The notes beneath the pieces are model-generated. The model was not told where the DNA came from. It saw nothing but the letters and a program-made list of their open reading frames with translations, and did not search any database. DNA of 64,000 nucleotides from Rhizobium sp. TH135 (GTDB taxonomy: Bacteria > Pseudomonadota > Alphaproteobacteria > Rhizobiales > Rhizobiaceae). The translations under genes and the position numbers were made by a program. The stretch lies in contig NZ_PKRP01000001.1 in assembly GCF_002855515.1 (NCBI RefSeq), positions 682,001 through 746,000 on the forward strand, in the 5' to 3' direction. This document shows positions 34,909 to 44,859 of this stretch, piece after piece. Each line of letters starts with the position of its first letter. The first letter of the stretch is position 1.

Positions 34909-36123
34909 ATGATGAAGAGCGTGGCGATCATCGGCGGCGGCCCGGCGGGCCTGATGGCGGCGGAACATCTCGCCGGCAAAGGCCATGCTGTGACCGTCTA
35001 CGACGCCATGCCGACGGTGGGCCGCAAGTTCCTGCTCGCCGGGAAGTCCGGCCTCAACATCACCCATGCCGAGGACTATGCGCGCTTCGTCACCCGCTAT
35101 GGCGCGGCGAACGACCGGTTGCGCCCCGTGCTTGACCTGACGACGCCGGAGGCCATACTGGTCTGGGCAGCCGGGCTCGGCACGGAAACCTTCGTCGGCT
35201 CTTCCGGCCGTGTCTTCCCAAAGGTGATGAAAGCGTCGCCGCTGCTGCGCGCCTGGCTGAAACGGCTGGAAGGCATGGGCGTGACCATCCTCACCCGCCA
35301 TCGCTGGACGGGATTTGACGGAAAGACCCTGCTTTTCGAAACTCCGGAGGGTCAGAAGCACGTCACCGCCAACGCAACGCTCCTCGCACTCGGCGGCGCA
35401 AGCTGGCCGAAGCTCGGGTCAGATGCCGCTTGGGTGCCAGTGCTGGAAGCCGAAGGCGTCGATGTCACACCGCTCCGCCCGGCCAATTGCGGCTTTGATT
35501 GCGATTTTTCCGAAAGTTTCGACACCCGCTTCTCCGGTCAGCCGATCAAATCAGTGAAGGCCACCTCGGGAGCCGGCACCACTCAGGGTGAATTCGTCAT
35601 CAGCAAGGGCGGCGTTGAAGGCAGTCTGATCTACGCGCACTCGGCAGCGCTTCGAGATGCGCTTAACCGGGATGGCCATGCAGCACTCACTCTGGATCTC
35701 ACACCGGGCCGGACGGAGGAAAAGCTCGTCGCAGACCTCGCGCGTCAGGATCGCAAAGCAAGTTTTTCGACACGATTGAAAAAGGCCGCCAATCTCGACG
35801 GCGCGAAGATTGCTCTCCTGCGGGAAGTGAACCCCGATGCCAACCAGCTTAATGCAGTCGGGCTGGCAAGCCTGATCAAGGCCCTGCCCCTCCTCGTTCG
35901 GAGGGCCCGTCCCATCGCCGAGGCGATCTCGACGGCAGGCGGCGTGGCACTCGACGCGATTGACGAGAGATTCATGCTGACATCGCGCCCGGGCACCTTC
36001 GTGGCAGGCGAAATGCTCGATTGGGAAGCGCCAACGGGCGGCTATCTGCTGACCGCCTGCTTTGCGACCGGCATCGCCGCCGCCAGCGGCATCGACCGCT
36101 GGCTGGAGACACCAAGGGCGTGA
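34909..36123 (+). CDS. NAD(P)/FAD-dependent oxidoreductase, BaiN/HI0933-like (TIGR03862 type)
   Basis: A 404-residue flavoprotein: FAD-binding VAIIGGGPAGLMAAEHLAGK at the N-terminus, the family motif VGRKFLLAGKSGLNITHAED, GGASWPKLGSDAAW and the C-terminal GEMLDWEAPTGGYLLTACFA. Reaction unknown; the family is conserved but uncharacterised in proteobacteria. The two adjacent ATGs at 34909 and 34912 cannot be separated. Six bases after the aminotransferase; three bases before the stop of a convergent gene. Confidence 0.88.
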   Translation: MMKSVAIIGGGPAGLMAAEHLAGKGHAVTVYDAMPTVGRKFLLAGKSGLNITHAEDYARFVTRYGAANDRLRPVLDLTTPEAILVWAAGLGTETFVGSSGRVFPKVMKASPLLRAWLKRLEGMGVTILTRHRWTGFDGKTLLFETPEGQKHVTANATLLALGGASWPKLGSDAAWVPVLEAEGVDVTPLRPANCGFDCDFSESFDTRFSGQPIKSVKATSGAGTTQGEFVISKGGVEGSLIYAHSAALRDALNRDGHAALTLDLTPGRTEEKLVADLARQDRKASFSTRLKKAANLDGAKIALLREVNPDANQLNAVGLASLIKALPLLVRRARPIAEAISTAGGVALDAIDERFMLTSRPGTFVAGEMLDWEAPTGGYLLTACFATGIAAASGIDRWLETPRA

Positions 36124-36126
36124 GCC

Positions 36127-36657
36127 TTAGCGGCTCGCCGTTTTGTGCGAATAGCCCGGCTTGCGGAACTCGACGGTGGTCTTGGCAACCGGGATGCCGA
36201 ACTTGGTGACAAGAGCCGTATTCAGCACCGTCCCATCTTCACGCAGCACCATCTTGTCCCAGAAGCGGACCTTGTTGCCCTGCGTTTCCGGGCTGAGATA
36301 GACGAGATAGTTGAAGCGGGCGACGGCACCATTCAGCCGCACGGTCGTTTCGCCGATCACATCCTCGCGGGTACCGCTATAGGTGGTCGGCCCCGTCTTG
36401 GTGAAGCGCCAGGTCTTGCGATCCTTGGTGCCGTCGTCGAAGACAAAGTCCTCCCGCAGCGTCAGCGTCTTACCATCCCAGTTTCCGGTCAGATCGACCG
36501 TAAAGGTCCGCTTCACGCCGTTAATGGCACTGAACGAGCCGACCGCTTCCGTGCGACCGTTGAAATAGTCTTCGAACGTGAACTTGTCCGCCGCCTGACC
36601 GGCGGTCGGCAGCAGGCTCATGGCGAGCCCGACAAGGGCGAAAGTGAGCTTCGGCAT
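36127..36657 (-). CDS. DUF3833 family exported protein
   Basis: A 176-residue protein with a cleavable signal (MPKLTFALVGLAMSLLP, cleavage near AGQAA) followed by the DUF3833 pattern FTFEDYFNGRTEAVGSF, TVDLTGNWDGKTLTLREDF and WDKMVLREDGTVLNTA. Periplasmic, function unknown. ATG at 36655-36657 is preceded by GGAG at ten bases; 27 upstream codons are open but lack a signal-like sequence. It stands 118 bases after iolB on the same strand and is probably not part of that pathway. Confidence 0.82.
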   Translation of the reverse strand: MPKLTFALVGLAMSLLPTAGQAADKFTFEDYFNGRTEAVGSFSAINGVKRTFTVDLTGNWDGKTLTLREDFVFDDGTKDRKTWRFTKTGPTTYSGTREDVIGETTVRLNGAVARFNYLVYLSPETQGNKVRFWDKMVLREDGTVLNTALVTKFGIPVAKTTVEFRKPGYSHKTASR

Positions 36658-36775
36658 GATTGGCGTCTCCATCATTGGCATTGTGCAAACCACTACGCAC
36701 CGGATGGACGGCCGGATTTTTCCCGGCCTGGCAAACATATTCGTGAAGGCGGCGCAAGTACCGCCTCAAGCAAAC

Positions 36776-37585
36776 TCAGCCGTTGTCGCGCTGATAGATC
36801 CAGTCGTGATCCGGATGGTTCTGGAAGCGCCATTTGCGCAAGGGGCCAGCCATCACGTTGAGATAATACATCTCGTAGCCATGCGGCACGCCGCAGGGGT
36901 GATGCCCCTTCGGTACCAGCACCACGTCGCCATCCGACACTGCCATGGTCTCGTCGAGCGAGCCGTCTTCGGTGAAAACACGCTGGAAGCCGAAGCCCTG
37001 GGCCGGATTGAGGCGGTGGTAATAGGTCTCCTCTAGATAGGTCATCTCGGGGAAATTGTCCTCGTCATGCCGGTGCGGCGGATAGGACGACCAGTTGCCC
37101 GAAGGCGTGAAGACTTCCGTCACCAGCAAGCTGTCGGCGACATCCCGGTCTTCCATGGCGATCGGATAGATGTGCCGTGTATTGGCGCGCTTGCCGCGCT
37201 CGACAAGCGAAATGCCCTCCGGCCCGATCTGCTGTGCCTCGCGACCCGGCATCGCGGGTGCGGTGCAGATGGCGAGCACGCAGTCAGTCGTGGCGACCGC
37301 TGACCAGTCGGCGCCCGCCGGCACATAGACGCAATGCGGCGGCGTTTTCTCGAACACGGACATCCGGTCGCCGAGTTCGCCAAACTCCTTGCCACCACCG
37401 GAGATATCGGCCTTGCCCTCGACGAGAACGAGAATGACCTCCGTCTCACCCGTTGGCTCTGCGGCGCTCTCGCCGGCCTTCAGGCGGTAAAGCCCAAAAC
37501 CGACATAACCCCAGCCGGCGCTGGCGGGGGTAATGTCGTGCACCTTGCCGGATGTGCCCGTAGGCTTGCGCAACAGATCGGCCAT
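36776..37585 (-). CDS. iolB: 5-deoxy-glucuronate isomerase
   Basis: A 269-residue bicupin that isomerises 5-deoxy-D-glucuronate to 2-deoxy-5-keto-D-gluconate in myo-inositol breakdown. Markers are GETEVILVLVEGKADISG in the first cupin, and SSYPPHRHDEDNFPEMTYLE with VPKGHHPCGVPHGYEMYYLN in the second, which bear the metal-binding His/Glu residues. Last catabolic gene of the operon iolC-iolD-iolE-orf-iolB; GGGAG lies 8 bases before the ATG. Confidence 0.94.
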   Translation of the reverse strand: MADLLRKPTGTSGKVHDITPASAGWGYVGFGLYRLKAGESAAEPTGETEVILVLVEGKADISGGGKEFGELGDRMSVFEKTPPHCVYVPAGADWSAVATTDCVLAICTAPAMPGREAQQIGPEGISLVERGKRANTRHIYPIAMEDRDVADSLLVTEVFTPSGNWSSYPPHRHDEDNFPEMTYLEETYYHRLNPAQGFGFQRVFTEDGSLDETMAVSDGDVVLVPKGHHPCGVPHGYEMYYLNVMAGPLRKWRFQNHPDHDWIYQRDNG

Positions 37586-37609
37586 TCCTCGTCTCCCGTG
37601 TTTGTATGC

Positions 37610-37876
37610 TCAGTCGGCGTCGGAGCGTTCGGCCTCTGCCGCAATCCTCGCCCGCTCGGCCTCAGCCTTGGCTTCGGCCTTTTTCATCGTGTGGTCGTAC
37701 ATGAACAGCAGCTCGTAGCCCGCATAGAGACCGGAGACGATGAAGACCATCGCCCAGCCGGTGGCGCCGTTCCCATACTCCACCCCCGCCCAGGCCAGCG
37801 GCAGCACCACACAGAGAATGCGGCGCCACAGCGGTTTGAAGAAGGGATGGGTCGGATCAAGGATCTGGAACTTCAA
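37610..37876 (-). CDS. Small membrane protein within the iol operon
   Basis: An 88-residue protein with two hydrophobic segments (about 16-32 and 38-57) and an Ala/Glu/Lys-rich C-terminal tail (KAEAKAEAERARIAAEAE) likely to be helical. No family known to me. The start is taken as TTG at 37874-37876 because GGGAG stands 8 bases upstream and the reading LKFQILDPTHPFF begins there; an ATG 22 codons upstream would lengthen it. It lies between iolE and iolB on the same strand. Confidence 0.68.
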   Translation of the reverse strand: MKFQILDPTHPFFKPLWRRILCVVLPLAWAGVEYGNGATGWAMVFIVSGLYAGYELLFMYDHTMKKAEAKAEAERARIAAEAERSDAD

Positions 37877-37982
37877 GGCTTTGCTCCCGGGAGTCTTGTG
37901 AATGGGTCGCCTGCAATAGAGCCCAAATCCGTGTGCTGTCAAAACACGGGGCGGAGATTAAGCCCCCGCCCCGGCTTCAATA

Positions 37983-38876
37983 TCAGATAAGGCCGGCTTC
38001 CTTGGCAAAACCCTTGAGCGATTTCAGGCCGAGGCTCTGATACTCGAAGGGATTGCGCACGTCCGGATCCTGCTCGGCTTCGATGACGATCCAGCCCTCA
38101 TAACCATGCTCGGCCGCGATCTTCAGCACCGGCGTAAAATTCACGCCGCCTTCGGCATCACCGGGTACGGTGAACACGCCACGACGCACGCCTTCGAGGA
38201 AGGAAAGCTTTTGCATGCGCACCTGATCAGCGATCACGGGACGAACATTCTTTGCGTGGATATGGCCGACGCGCGCCATGTATTTCTTCGCGACCGCTTC
38301 CGGATTGCCGCCGCCGAAATAGCAATGGCCGGTATCGAGCAGCAACTTGGCATGCGGGCCGGTATGCTCCATCAGCTTGTCGATCTCGGCTTCGGTTTCG
38401 ACAACCGTGCCCATGTGATGGTGGTAGACGAGCGAGATGCCCTGCGAAGCGGAGAATTCGGCCAGCGCCTCAACGCCGGCGCCGAACTTTGCCCAATCGG
38501 CATCGGACAGAACCGGACGATCGGCAAGTGCCGTGTCATCGGCGCCATGGATGGCGTTCGAGGTTTCGCAGACGATGATGACCTTGCAGTCCATGGCTTT
38601 GAGCACATCGAGGAAGGGCTGCATGGCGGCCTTTTCTTCCTCGATCGAGTTGGTGAGCAGGTTGAGCGAATGCCAGCCGGACACGAATTTCAGGCCGCGC
38701 GGCTCCAGCACCGACTTCAATCCGGCCGGATCGGTCGGCAGCTTGTGGCCCTTCTCGATGCCGTCGAAACCGATCTTGGCGGTCTCGTCCAGGCACTGTT
38801 CGAGGCTGATATGGGCGCCGAGGCGGCGGTCGTCATCGTTCGACCAGGCGATCGGGTTGGTTCCGAAAAGGATCAT
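37983..38876 (-). CDS. iolE: Inosose dehydratase
   Basis: A 297-residue TIM-barrel protein that dehydrates scyllo-inosose to the diketone 3D-(3,5/4)-trihydroxycyclohexane-1,2-dione. Markers are [53 protein letters not shown] and [12 protein letters not shown], carrying the metal-binding residues. The ATG follows the iolD stop after two bases. Confidence 0.95.
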   Translation of the reverse strand: MILFGTNPIAWSNDDDRRLGAHISLEQCLDETAKIGFDGIEKGHKLPTDPAGLKSVLEPRGLKFVSGWHSLNLLTNSIEEEKAAMQPFLDVLKAMDCKVIIVCETSNAIHGADDTALADRPVLSDADWAKFGAGVEALAEFSASQGISLVYHHHMGTVVETEAEIDKLMEHTGPHAKLLLDTGHCYFGGGNPEAVAKKYMARVGHIHAKNVRPVIADQVRMQKLSFLEGVRRGVFTVPGDAEGGVNFTPVLKIAAEHGYEGWIVIEAEQDPDVRNPFEYQSLGLKSLKGFAKEAGLI

Positions 38877-38878
38877 GA

Positions 38879-40699
38879 TCAGGTTCTTTCCTTCAGAGCC
38901 GCTTCATAGGCAACGCGGGCTTGATTGACTTCGGCGCGGGCCGAGACTTCCGGCACCGCGACATCCCACCAGTAGCCGCCGGCCCCGGTGGTCGGATAAG
39001 GATCGGTATCGATGACGATGACAGTCGTTTCGGTCGCCTCCCGGGCGGCGTCGAGCGCTGTTTCCAGCTCTGCAATGGACGATACCTTGTGCGACCGCGC
39101 ACCCATCGACGCCGCATGTGCCGCGAAATCGATCGCCATCGGGCTGACATTCGTATGGGCATAGAGATTGTTGAACTGCGCCCCGCCGGTGCCCATCTGC
39201 AGCCGGTTGATGCAGCCGTAACCGCGGTTATCGGTGATCACGAGCGTGATCTTCACGCCCATGCCGACAGCCGTTGCAAGCTCCGAATTCATCATCATGT
39301 AGGAGCCGTCGCCGACCATAACGATAACGTCACGATCCGGTTCGGCCATCTTGATGCCGAGACCGCCGGCGATCTCATAACCCATGCAGGAGAAGCCGTA
39401 TTCCATGTGATAGGAGAGCGGCAGCTTCGACTTCCAAAGCTGATGCAGCTCGCCCGGCATGGTGCCGGCGGCGCACATGACGACGGTATTGTCGCGCGAG
39501 GCGCGCTGCACAGCGCCAATCACCTGCATGTCCGTCGGCAGCGCATTGCTGTCGACAGGCGCTGCCGTGACGGCATCCGCCTTGGCGAACCACGAGGCCT
39601 TGAGGCCGCCATCCGGTGCGGCGAACTTGTGATCGCCCAGCGCCGCCGAGAGCTTTTCAAGGCCGATCTTGGCATCCGCCACCAGCGGGATCGCATCATG
39701 CTTGGCGCTGTCGTATGGCTGGACGTTCAGCGCCAGGATCTTCCGGTTCGGATTCTTGAACAGCGCCCAGGAGCCAGTCGTGAAATCCTGGAAACGCGTG
39801 CCGACGCCGATCACGAGATCGGCCTTTTCCGAAACGACATTGGCGCTTTCGGCACCGGTGACGCCGACAGGGCCGAAATTCAGGCCATGGTCCCAAGCCA
39901 GTGCCGACTTGCCGGCCTGCGTCTCGACGACGGGGATCTGGTGTTTCTCGACGAAGGCCTTCAGCGTGTCCGTGGCACCGGAGAAATGCACGCCACCACC
40001 GGCGACGATCACAGGGTGTTTCGCAGCCTTGAGTGCCGCGACCGCCGCTTCGAATTCCACGACATCGGGCTCCGGACGACGGAAGCGCCATGTCTTTTTG
40101 GCAAAGAAGCTCTCCGGATAGTCATAGGCCTCGGCCTGGACATCCTGGCAAAAGGCAAGCGTGACGGGGCCGCAATCGGCGGGATCGGTCAGCGTGCGCA
40201 TGGCGCGCGGCAAAGCGGTCAGAAGCTGCTCCGGCCGCATGATGCGGTCGAAATAGCGCGAGACAGGGCGGAAGCACTCATTCGCCGACATCGTGCCGTC
40301 GCCGAAATCCTCGATCTGCTGCAGGACCGGATCCGGTCCGCGATTGGCAAAAACATCGCCGGGCACGAAGAGCACCGGCAGACGATTGACATGCGCGAGG
40401 GCCGCAGCCGTCACCATGTTGAGCGCGCCGGGGCCGATGGACGAGGTCACCGCCATGGCGCGGCGACGACCGAGCTGCTTGGCATAGGCGATCGCGGCAT
40501 GCGCCATCGACTGCTCGTTCTGGCCACGATAGGTCGGCAGTTCCTCGCGGATGCCGTAGAGCGCCTCGCCGATGCCGGCGACATTGCCGTGACCGAAGAT
40601 CGCCCAAACGCCTGCGATATAGGGAACGCCATCCTCGTTAAGCTGGTTGGCGAGGTAACGCACCATCGCTTGGGCAGCGGTCAGCCGGATCGTCTTCAT
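38879..40699 (-). CDS. iolD: 3D-(3,5/4)-trihydroxycyclohexane-1,2-dione hydrolase
   Basis: A 606-residue thiamine-diphosphate enzyme that opens the ring of the diketone to 5-deoxy-glucuronate. The N-terminal TPP-Pyr domain has [17 protein letters not shown] and the catalytic-Glu-bearing [16 protein letters not shown]. The central domain has [13 protein letters not shown], and the C-terminal TPP-binding domain has [19 protein letters not shown]. The ATG overlaps the iolC stop by four bases. Confidence 0.95.
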   Translation of the reverse strand: MKTIRLTAAQAMVRYLANQLNEDGVPYIAGVWAIFGHGNVAGIGEALYGIREELPTYRGQNEQSMAHAAIAYAKQLGRRRAMAVTSSIGPGALNMVTAAALAHVNRLPVLFVPGDVFANRGPDPVLQQIEDFGDGTMSANECFRPVSRYFDRIMRPEQLLTALPRAMRTLTDPADCGPVTLAFCQDVQAEAYDYPESFFAKKTWRFRRPEPDVVEFEAAVAALKAAKHPVIVAGGGVHFSGATDTLKAFVEKHQIPVVETQAGKSALAWDHGLNFGPVGVTGAESANVVSEKADLVIGVGTRFQDFTTGSWALFKNPNRKILALNVQPYDSAKHDAIPLVADAKIGLEKLSAALGDHKFAAPDGGLKASWFAKADAVTAAPVDSNALPTDMQVIGAVQRASRDNTVVMCAAGTMPGELHQLWKSKLPLSYHMEYGFSCMGYEIAGGLGIKMAEPDRDVIVMVGDGSYMMMNSELATAVGMGVKITLVITDNRGYGCINRLQMGTGGAQFNNLYAHTNVSPMAIDFAAHAASMGARSHKVSSIAELETALDAAREATETTVIVIDTDPYPTTGAGGYWWDVAVPEVSARAEVNQARVAYEAALKERT

Positions 40700-42624
40700 G
40701 CTTTTCCTCCCTTGGCGGAAACCGCCTTTTGGCGTGCCTCATCCCAGATCGCGCAGAGGCTCTGGTAACGGGCCGCCATGTCCTCCACGGCCTGGGCGTC
40801 ATTGATGCTGCCGGCGAGCCACTTGCGGGCCGCGTCCCCAAAGATGGTGCGGCCGACGGCGAAACCTTTGACCAGATCGAAGCCGGCAGCAAGCTGGAAG
40901 CTCTCCTCAAGCTCCGCCTGCGGCGCATCCAGGCCGAGGACCACGATGCCGCGCGTGTTCGGGTCGTTGCGCTCGATCGCATTGCAGGCATTGGCCCAGG
41001 ACGCCGTGGTCTTCATCGGCTCCAGTTTCCACCAGTCGGGATAGACGCCGATTTCGTAGAAGCGCTCGATGATCTTGGCGGTCGTCTCGTCATCGCAGGC
41101 GCCGACCTTGGAGGGGATGACCTCCAGCAGGAATTCCAGCCGGTTGCGGCGGGCCGAATGGAAGAGCCGCTGCACGGTCTTTTCCTGCTCGGCCTTCATC
41201 TCTGCGCTATCATCGGGGTGATAGAAGCAGAGCACCTTGACCACATGCTCAACCGGCCATTCGACGAGGCCCCCGAAATCGGGGCCGATTTCCGGCTCCA
41301 GCGTCAGCGGGCGTGAGCCCGGCCATTCAACCGGGCGACCGATCCAGAGCCCGGTGCCGGCAGCGCGATAGAGCGCCTCGCGACCAAGACGGCTGTCGCA
41401 GAGCAGGCCGTACCCGGCATTGCCGCCGGAAACCTTCAGCGCCGCATCAAGGCAGAGGTTCTTGAAGGCACCGATCTTGTCGTCCGCAACACCGGCATCC
41501 TTGGCCATGGCTTCAAGCTGCATGCGATGGTCGAAGGCAAAGACCCGCATGGTCGACCAGTCATTCTTGCGGTTGGTCGACCAGTGGACCTGCTCCAGCG
41601 CTTCATCCTTGCGCAGCGCCTTGTTCTTGATGCCGGTCTTGAAGAAATACTGCAGCTCTTCCCAGCTCGGATAGGCCGGCGTGCAGCCGTGGCGGGAGAC
41701 GGCGAAGGCGCCGCAGGCATTGGCGAACTTCAGGCTGGTCGGCCAATCCTGGCCGGTGAGCCAGCCTTTGAGCAGCCCCGACATGAAGCCGTCGCCAGCG
41801 CCGAGCACGTTGAACACTTCGATCGGAAAACCCTGGCCGGTCTGGCCGGCATCGAGACTGTCGGGGATCGCACCGTCAAAGACGACGGCGCCCATGGGCC
41901 CGCGCTTGCAGACCAGCGTCGCGGACGAGAGCTTGCGAACCGCCTTCAGCGCCTCGATCGTATCGGTCGAGCCGCCCGCAATGTGGAATTCCTCTTCCGT
42001 GCCGACGATCAGGTTGAAGAGATGCAGCGTCGACTGCAGCTTTTCAGTCACCTTCGCCGACTCCACGAAGCGGCTTTCGCCGTCGCCGTGACCGGCAAGA
42101 CCCCAGAGGTTCGGGCGATAGTCGATGTCGAGCGCCGTGAGGCCGCCCTTCTCACGGGCGATCTTCAGCCCCTTCAAGACGGCAGCTTCCGTGCGCGGAT
42201 GCGACAGATGCGTGCCCGTGGCGCAGACGCAGCGTGCCTGGGCAATGAAATCGGGATCGATATCTTCTTCCGACAGCGCCATGTCGGCGCAGTTCTCGCG
42301 GTAGAAGATCAGTGGAAACTGGTGTTCGTCGCGAATGCCAAGCAGCACGAGCGCCGTCAGCCGCTCCTTGTCCGTCTTGACGCCACGGACATCGACGCCC
42401 TCGCGGACCAGCTGCTCACGAATGAAGCGACCCATGTGCTCGTCACCAACGCGGGTGATCAGCGCCGACTTGAGACCGAGCCGCGCAGTGCCCGCCGCGA
42501 TATTGGTCGGCGAACCACCGATATATTTGTTGAAGGAGGCCATATCCTCCAGCCGACCGCCAACCTGGGCCCCGTAAAGGTCCACGGACGAGCGACCGAT
42601 CGTGATCAGATCGAGCAAAGCCAA
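40696..42624 (-). CDS. iolC: 5-dehydro-2-deoxygluconokinase fused to a DUF2090 aldolase-like domain
   Basis: A 642-residue fusion. Residues 1-330 are a PfkB-type kinase phosphorylating 2-deoxy-5-keto-gluconate (LITIGRSSVDLYG, GGSPTNIAAGTARLG, and the catalytic VLGAGDGFMSG). Residues about 340-635 are a DUF2090 domain resembling the 2-deoxy-5-keto-gluconate-6-phosphate aldolase, so one chain may perform two consecutive steps; this fusion is common in rhizobia. The start is taken as TTG (42622-42624) with AGGGAGG seven bases upstream; an ATG 18 codons further upstream is open but poorly placed. Confidence 0.93.
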   Translation of the reverse strand: MALLDLITIGRSSVDLYGAQVGGRLEDMASFNKYIGGSPTNIAAGTARLGLKSALITRVGDEHMGRFIREQLVREGVDVRGVKTDKERLTALVLLGIRDEHQFPLIFYRENCADMALSEEDIDPDFIAQARCVCATGTHLSHPRTEAAVLKGLKIAREKGGLTALDIDYRPNLWGLAGHGDGESRFVESAKVTEKLQSTLHLFNLIVGTEEEFHIAGGSTDTIEALKAVRKLSSATLVCKRGPMGAVVFDGAIPDSLDAGQTGQGFPIEVFNVLGAGDGFMSGLLKGWLTGQDWPTSLKFANACGAFAVSRHGCTPAYPSWEELQYFFKTGIKNKALRKDEALEQVHWSTNRKNDWSTMRVFAFDHRMQLEAMAKDAGVADDKIGAFKNLCLDAALKVSGGNAGYGLLCDSRLGREALYRAAGTGLWIGRPVEWPGSRPLTLEPEIGPDFGGLVEWPVEHVVKVLCFYHPDDSAEMKAEQEKTVQRLFHSARRNRLEFLLEVIPSKVGACDDETTAKIIERFYEIGVYPDWWKLEPMKTTASWANACNAIERNDPNTRGIVVLGLDAPQAELEESFQLAAGFDLVKGFAVGRTIFGDAARKWLAGSINDAQAVEDMAARYQSLCAIWDEARQKAVSAKGGKA

Positions 42625-42744
42625 GCGATGTCCTCCCTTTGATGCGGGATCTTTCGCCCCGCCTCGAAACCATTCCACGATTTGGAACGGCGCTATCTAG
42701 AAATGGACTATAAATTCTATTTTTCAGAATTTCAACACGGACGT

Positions 42745-43563
42745 TCAGCCATCCTGTCGCGCCGTCCCGACGGCAACGGAGAGCGTGATGGCGAGACAGA
42801 GCGTGGCAGATAGCGAGCGGAATGCACCGAAATCGACCTCGGAGACCGACAGAAGCGTAGCACCCATCCGCCGCAGCGGACTGACGACGGTATCGGTGAC
42901 GGCCACGACCGGAACGCCCCGCGCCCGCACTTGCTCGACCAGATCAAGTGTCTCGGCGGAATAGGGCGAGAATGTCACGGCAAGCAGAGCATCACCGACC
43001 TGGATCGCATGGTGATTATCGAGCCGCCCGACGACGCTGTGCAGCATGGCCGGCACACCCATCTTCTCGAAGGCATAGGCCATATAACTTGCGACAGGAA
43101 AGGAGCGGCGCAGGCCAATGATGTGGATCATGCGCGCCTCGGAAAGCTGCTTGACTGCCACTTCCATGGCCTGAGGATCAACGGTTTTCACCAGGTTTTC
43201 GAGCGAAAGCCGCCCGGCCTCGACAAATTCCGCAAGAAGCGCCGAGGGCGATCCTTCAGCCTTTTCTCTTAGGTGCTGCAGACGCGTGGAATAGTCCGGC
43301 CAGCCGCCGACGAAGCTCTCACGAAACAGCTTCTGCATCTCCGAAAAGCCGGAAAAACCCATGATCTGGCAAAAGCGCATGAAAGCCGATGGCTGCACGC
43401 CCGCACCTTCCGCCATCTCGGCGACGGTAGAGACTGCAATGCGATCCTTGTTGGCGGCAACATAGTCCGCGCATTGCTTCAGCCGCTTGGGCAGGCTGCC
43501 AGAGACTTCCAGCAACCGGTCCTCGAACTCCTTGATCGTCTGCGGTCCGCCGTTCTCGCTCAT
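42745..43563 (-). CDS. iolR: RpiR family transcriptional repressor of inositol catabolism
   Basis: A 272-residue RpiR protein: N-terminal helix-turn-helix (TVAEMAEGAGVQPSAFMRFC) and a C-terminal SIS sugar-isomerase domain (about 130-260; ARMIHIIGLRRSFPVASYMA, ALLAVTFSPYSAETLDLVEQ). In S. meliloti IolR represses the iol genes until an inositol-derived intermediate is present. Start 43563 with AGGGGA five bases before it; six upstream codons are open. Placed upstream of iolC on the same strand and divergent from idhA. Confidence 0.93.
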   Translation of the reverse strand: MSENGGPQTIKEFEDRLLEVSGSLPKRLKQCADYVAANKDRIAVSTVAEMAEGAGVQPSAFMRFCQIMGFSGFSEMQKLFRESFVGGWPDYSTRLQHLREKAEGSPSALLAEFVEAGRLSLENLVKTVDPQAMEVAVKQLSEARMIHIIGLRRSFPVASYMAYAFEKMGVPAMLHSVVGRLDNHHAIQVGDALLAVTFSPYSAETLDLVEQVRARGVPVVAVTDTVVSPLRRMGATLLSVSEVDFGAFRSLSATLCLAITLSVAVGTARQDG

Positions 43564-43631
43564 GCCGTCCCCTACCCTCATCCGGACACATCGTCACGCT
43601 TGACAGAAACCGTGTCACGATCTAGCAAAAT

Positions 43632-43645
43632 AGAACATATATTCC
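43632..43645. promoter_or_regulatory. Candidate IolR operator
   Basis: AGAA-CATATA-TTCC, one base off the GGAA-N6-TTCC motif reported for IolR of S. meliloti, in the divergent gap between iolR and idhA. A weaker relative is read on the minus strand upstream of iolC near 42700. Confidence 0.5.
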
Positions 43646-43768
43646 AAAACATGGCATTTGCCAGTGTGAAATGGAACATCCATCCGGCGCCTCCATCAGG
43701 AGCGCCCAACGACATCACAATCGCCTCCTCTTGACGAGAGACCAAGGCGCGACAGGGAGGAAATGAAC

Positions 43769-44764
43769 ATGGTCACGAGACTGGCACTTCTGGGCGCCGG
43801 CCGCATCGGCAAGGTCCACGCGAAAGCCATTGCCGAAGACAAGCGCGCGAAGCTCGTCGCAGTCGCCGATGCCTTTGCGGACGCCGCAAACGCCATCGCC
43901 GCCCAGACCGGCTGCGCGGTGAAGACGATCGAGGAGATCGAGGCCGACAAGGACATCGACGCCGTCATCATCTGCACGCCGACCAACACCCATGCCGACC
44001 TGATCGAGCGCTTCGCCAAGGCCGGCAAGGCAATCTTCTGCGAAAAGCCGATTGATCTGGATGTCGCACGCGCCAAAGCCTGCCTTGAGACGGTGCGCGC
44101 CGTCGGCGGCAAGGTCATGCTCGGCTTCAACCGCCGCTTCGACCCGCATTTCCAGGCCGTGCGCAAGGAGATCGACAAGGGCTCGATCGGCAAGGTCGAG
44201 ATGGTGACGATCACCAGCCGCGATCCGGGCGCACCGCCGGCCGAATACATCAAGGTCTCCGGCGGCATCTTCCGCGACATGACCATCCACGACTTCGACA
44301 TGGCCCGCTTCCTGCTCGGCGAAGAGATCGAAACAGTGCAGGCCTCGGCCTCCGTTCTCGTCGATCCCAAGATAGGCGAACTCGGCGACTACGACAGCGC
44401 GTCCTTGATCCTGACGACGAAGAGCGGCCGCCAGGCGATCATCTCCAACTCGCGCCGCGCATCCTACGGCTACGACCAGCGCATCGAAGTCCACGGCTCG
44501 CTCGGCTCGGTCTCGGCTGAAAACCAGCGCCCTGTCTCGATCGAAGTCGCCAACAAGGACGGCTATACCCGCCCGCCGCTGCACGACTTCTTCATGACCC
44601 GTTACACGGCAGCCTATGCCGCTGAAATCTCTGCTTTCATCGACGCGCTCGACAACGGCACGCCGATGGCGCCGTCCGCCGAAGACGGCCTGATCGCGCT
44701 TGCGCTCGCAGATGCCGCGGTCAAGTCGGCCAAGGACAAGTCTGCTGTCACCGTCACCTACTGA
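43769..44764 (+). CDS. idhA: myo-inositol 2-dehydrogenase
   Basis: A 331-residue Gfo/Idh/MocA dehydrogenase that oxidises myo-inositol to scyllo-inosose with NAD+, the entry step. Rossmann motif LALLGAGRIGKVHAKAIAE, EKP signature IFCEKPIDLD, substrate region GFNRRFDPHF, and catalytic DMTIHDFDMARFLLG. The ATG at 43769 lies eight bases after AGGGAGG; the ATG at 43763 is too close. Divergent from iolR, with an intrinsic terminator downstream. Confidence 0.94.
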   Translation: MVTRLALLGAGRIGKVHAKAIAEDKRAKLVAVADAFADAANAIAAQTGCAVKTIEEIEADKDIDAVIICTPTNTHADLIERFAKAGKAIFCEKPIDLDVARAKACLETVRAVGGKVMLGFNRRFDPHFQAVRKEIDKGSIGKVEMVTITSRDPGAPPAEYIKVSGGIFRDMTIHDFDMARFLLGEEIETVQASASVLVDPKIGELGDYDSASLILTTKSGRQAIISNSRRASYGYDQRIEVHGSLGSVSAENQRPVSIEVANKDGYTRPPLHDFFMTRYTAAYAAEISAFIDALDNGTPMAPSAEDGLIALALADAAVKSAKDKSAVTVTY

Positions 44765-44807
44765 CGATCAACTGCTCCCGCGTGGCCGCAAGGTCACGCA
44801 GAATGGA

Positions 44808-44845
44808 AGCGCCGCCCGAACCTCCTCGGGCGGCGCTTTCGTTTG
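44808..44845. terminator. Intrinsic terminator after idhA
   Basis: Twelve-base perfect arms AGCGCCGCCCGA (44808-44819) and TCGGGCGGCGCT (44826-44837) with a 6-base loop, followed by TTCGTTT. It separates idhA from the convergent thuB. Confidence 0.9.
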
Positions 44846-44859
44846 TGGGCAGACAAGGA

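Noticed and set aside
42661..42744. TTCC-N7-GGAA near 42674-42688 as an IolR site before iolC
   Set aside because: The half-sites are in the reverse order relative to the GGAA-N6-TTCC motif, so it is not a match; only a weak two-mismatch relative exists near 42700.
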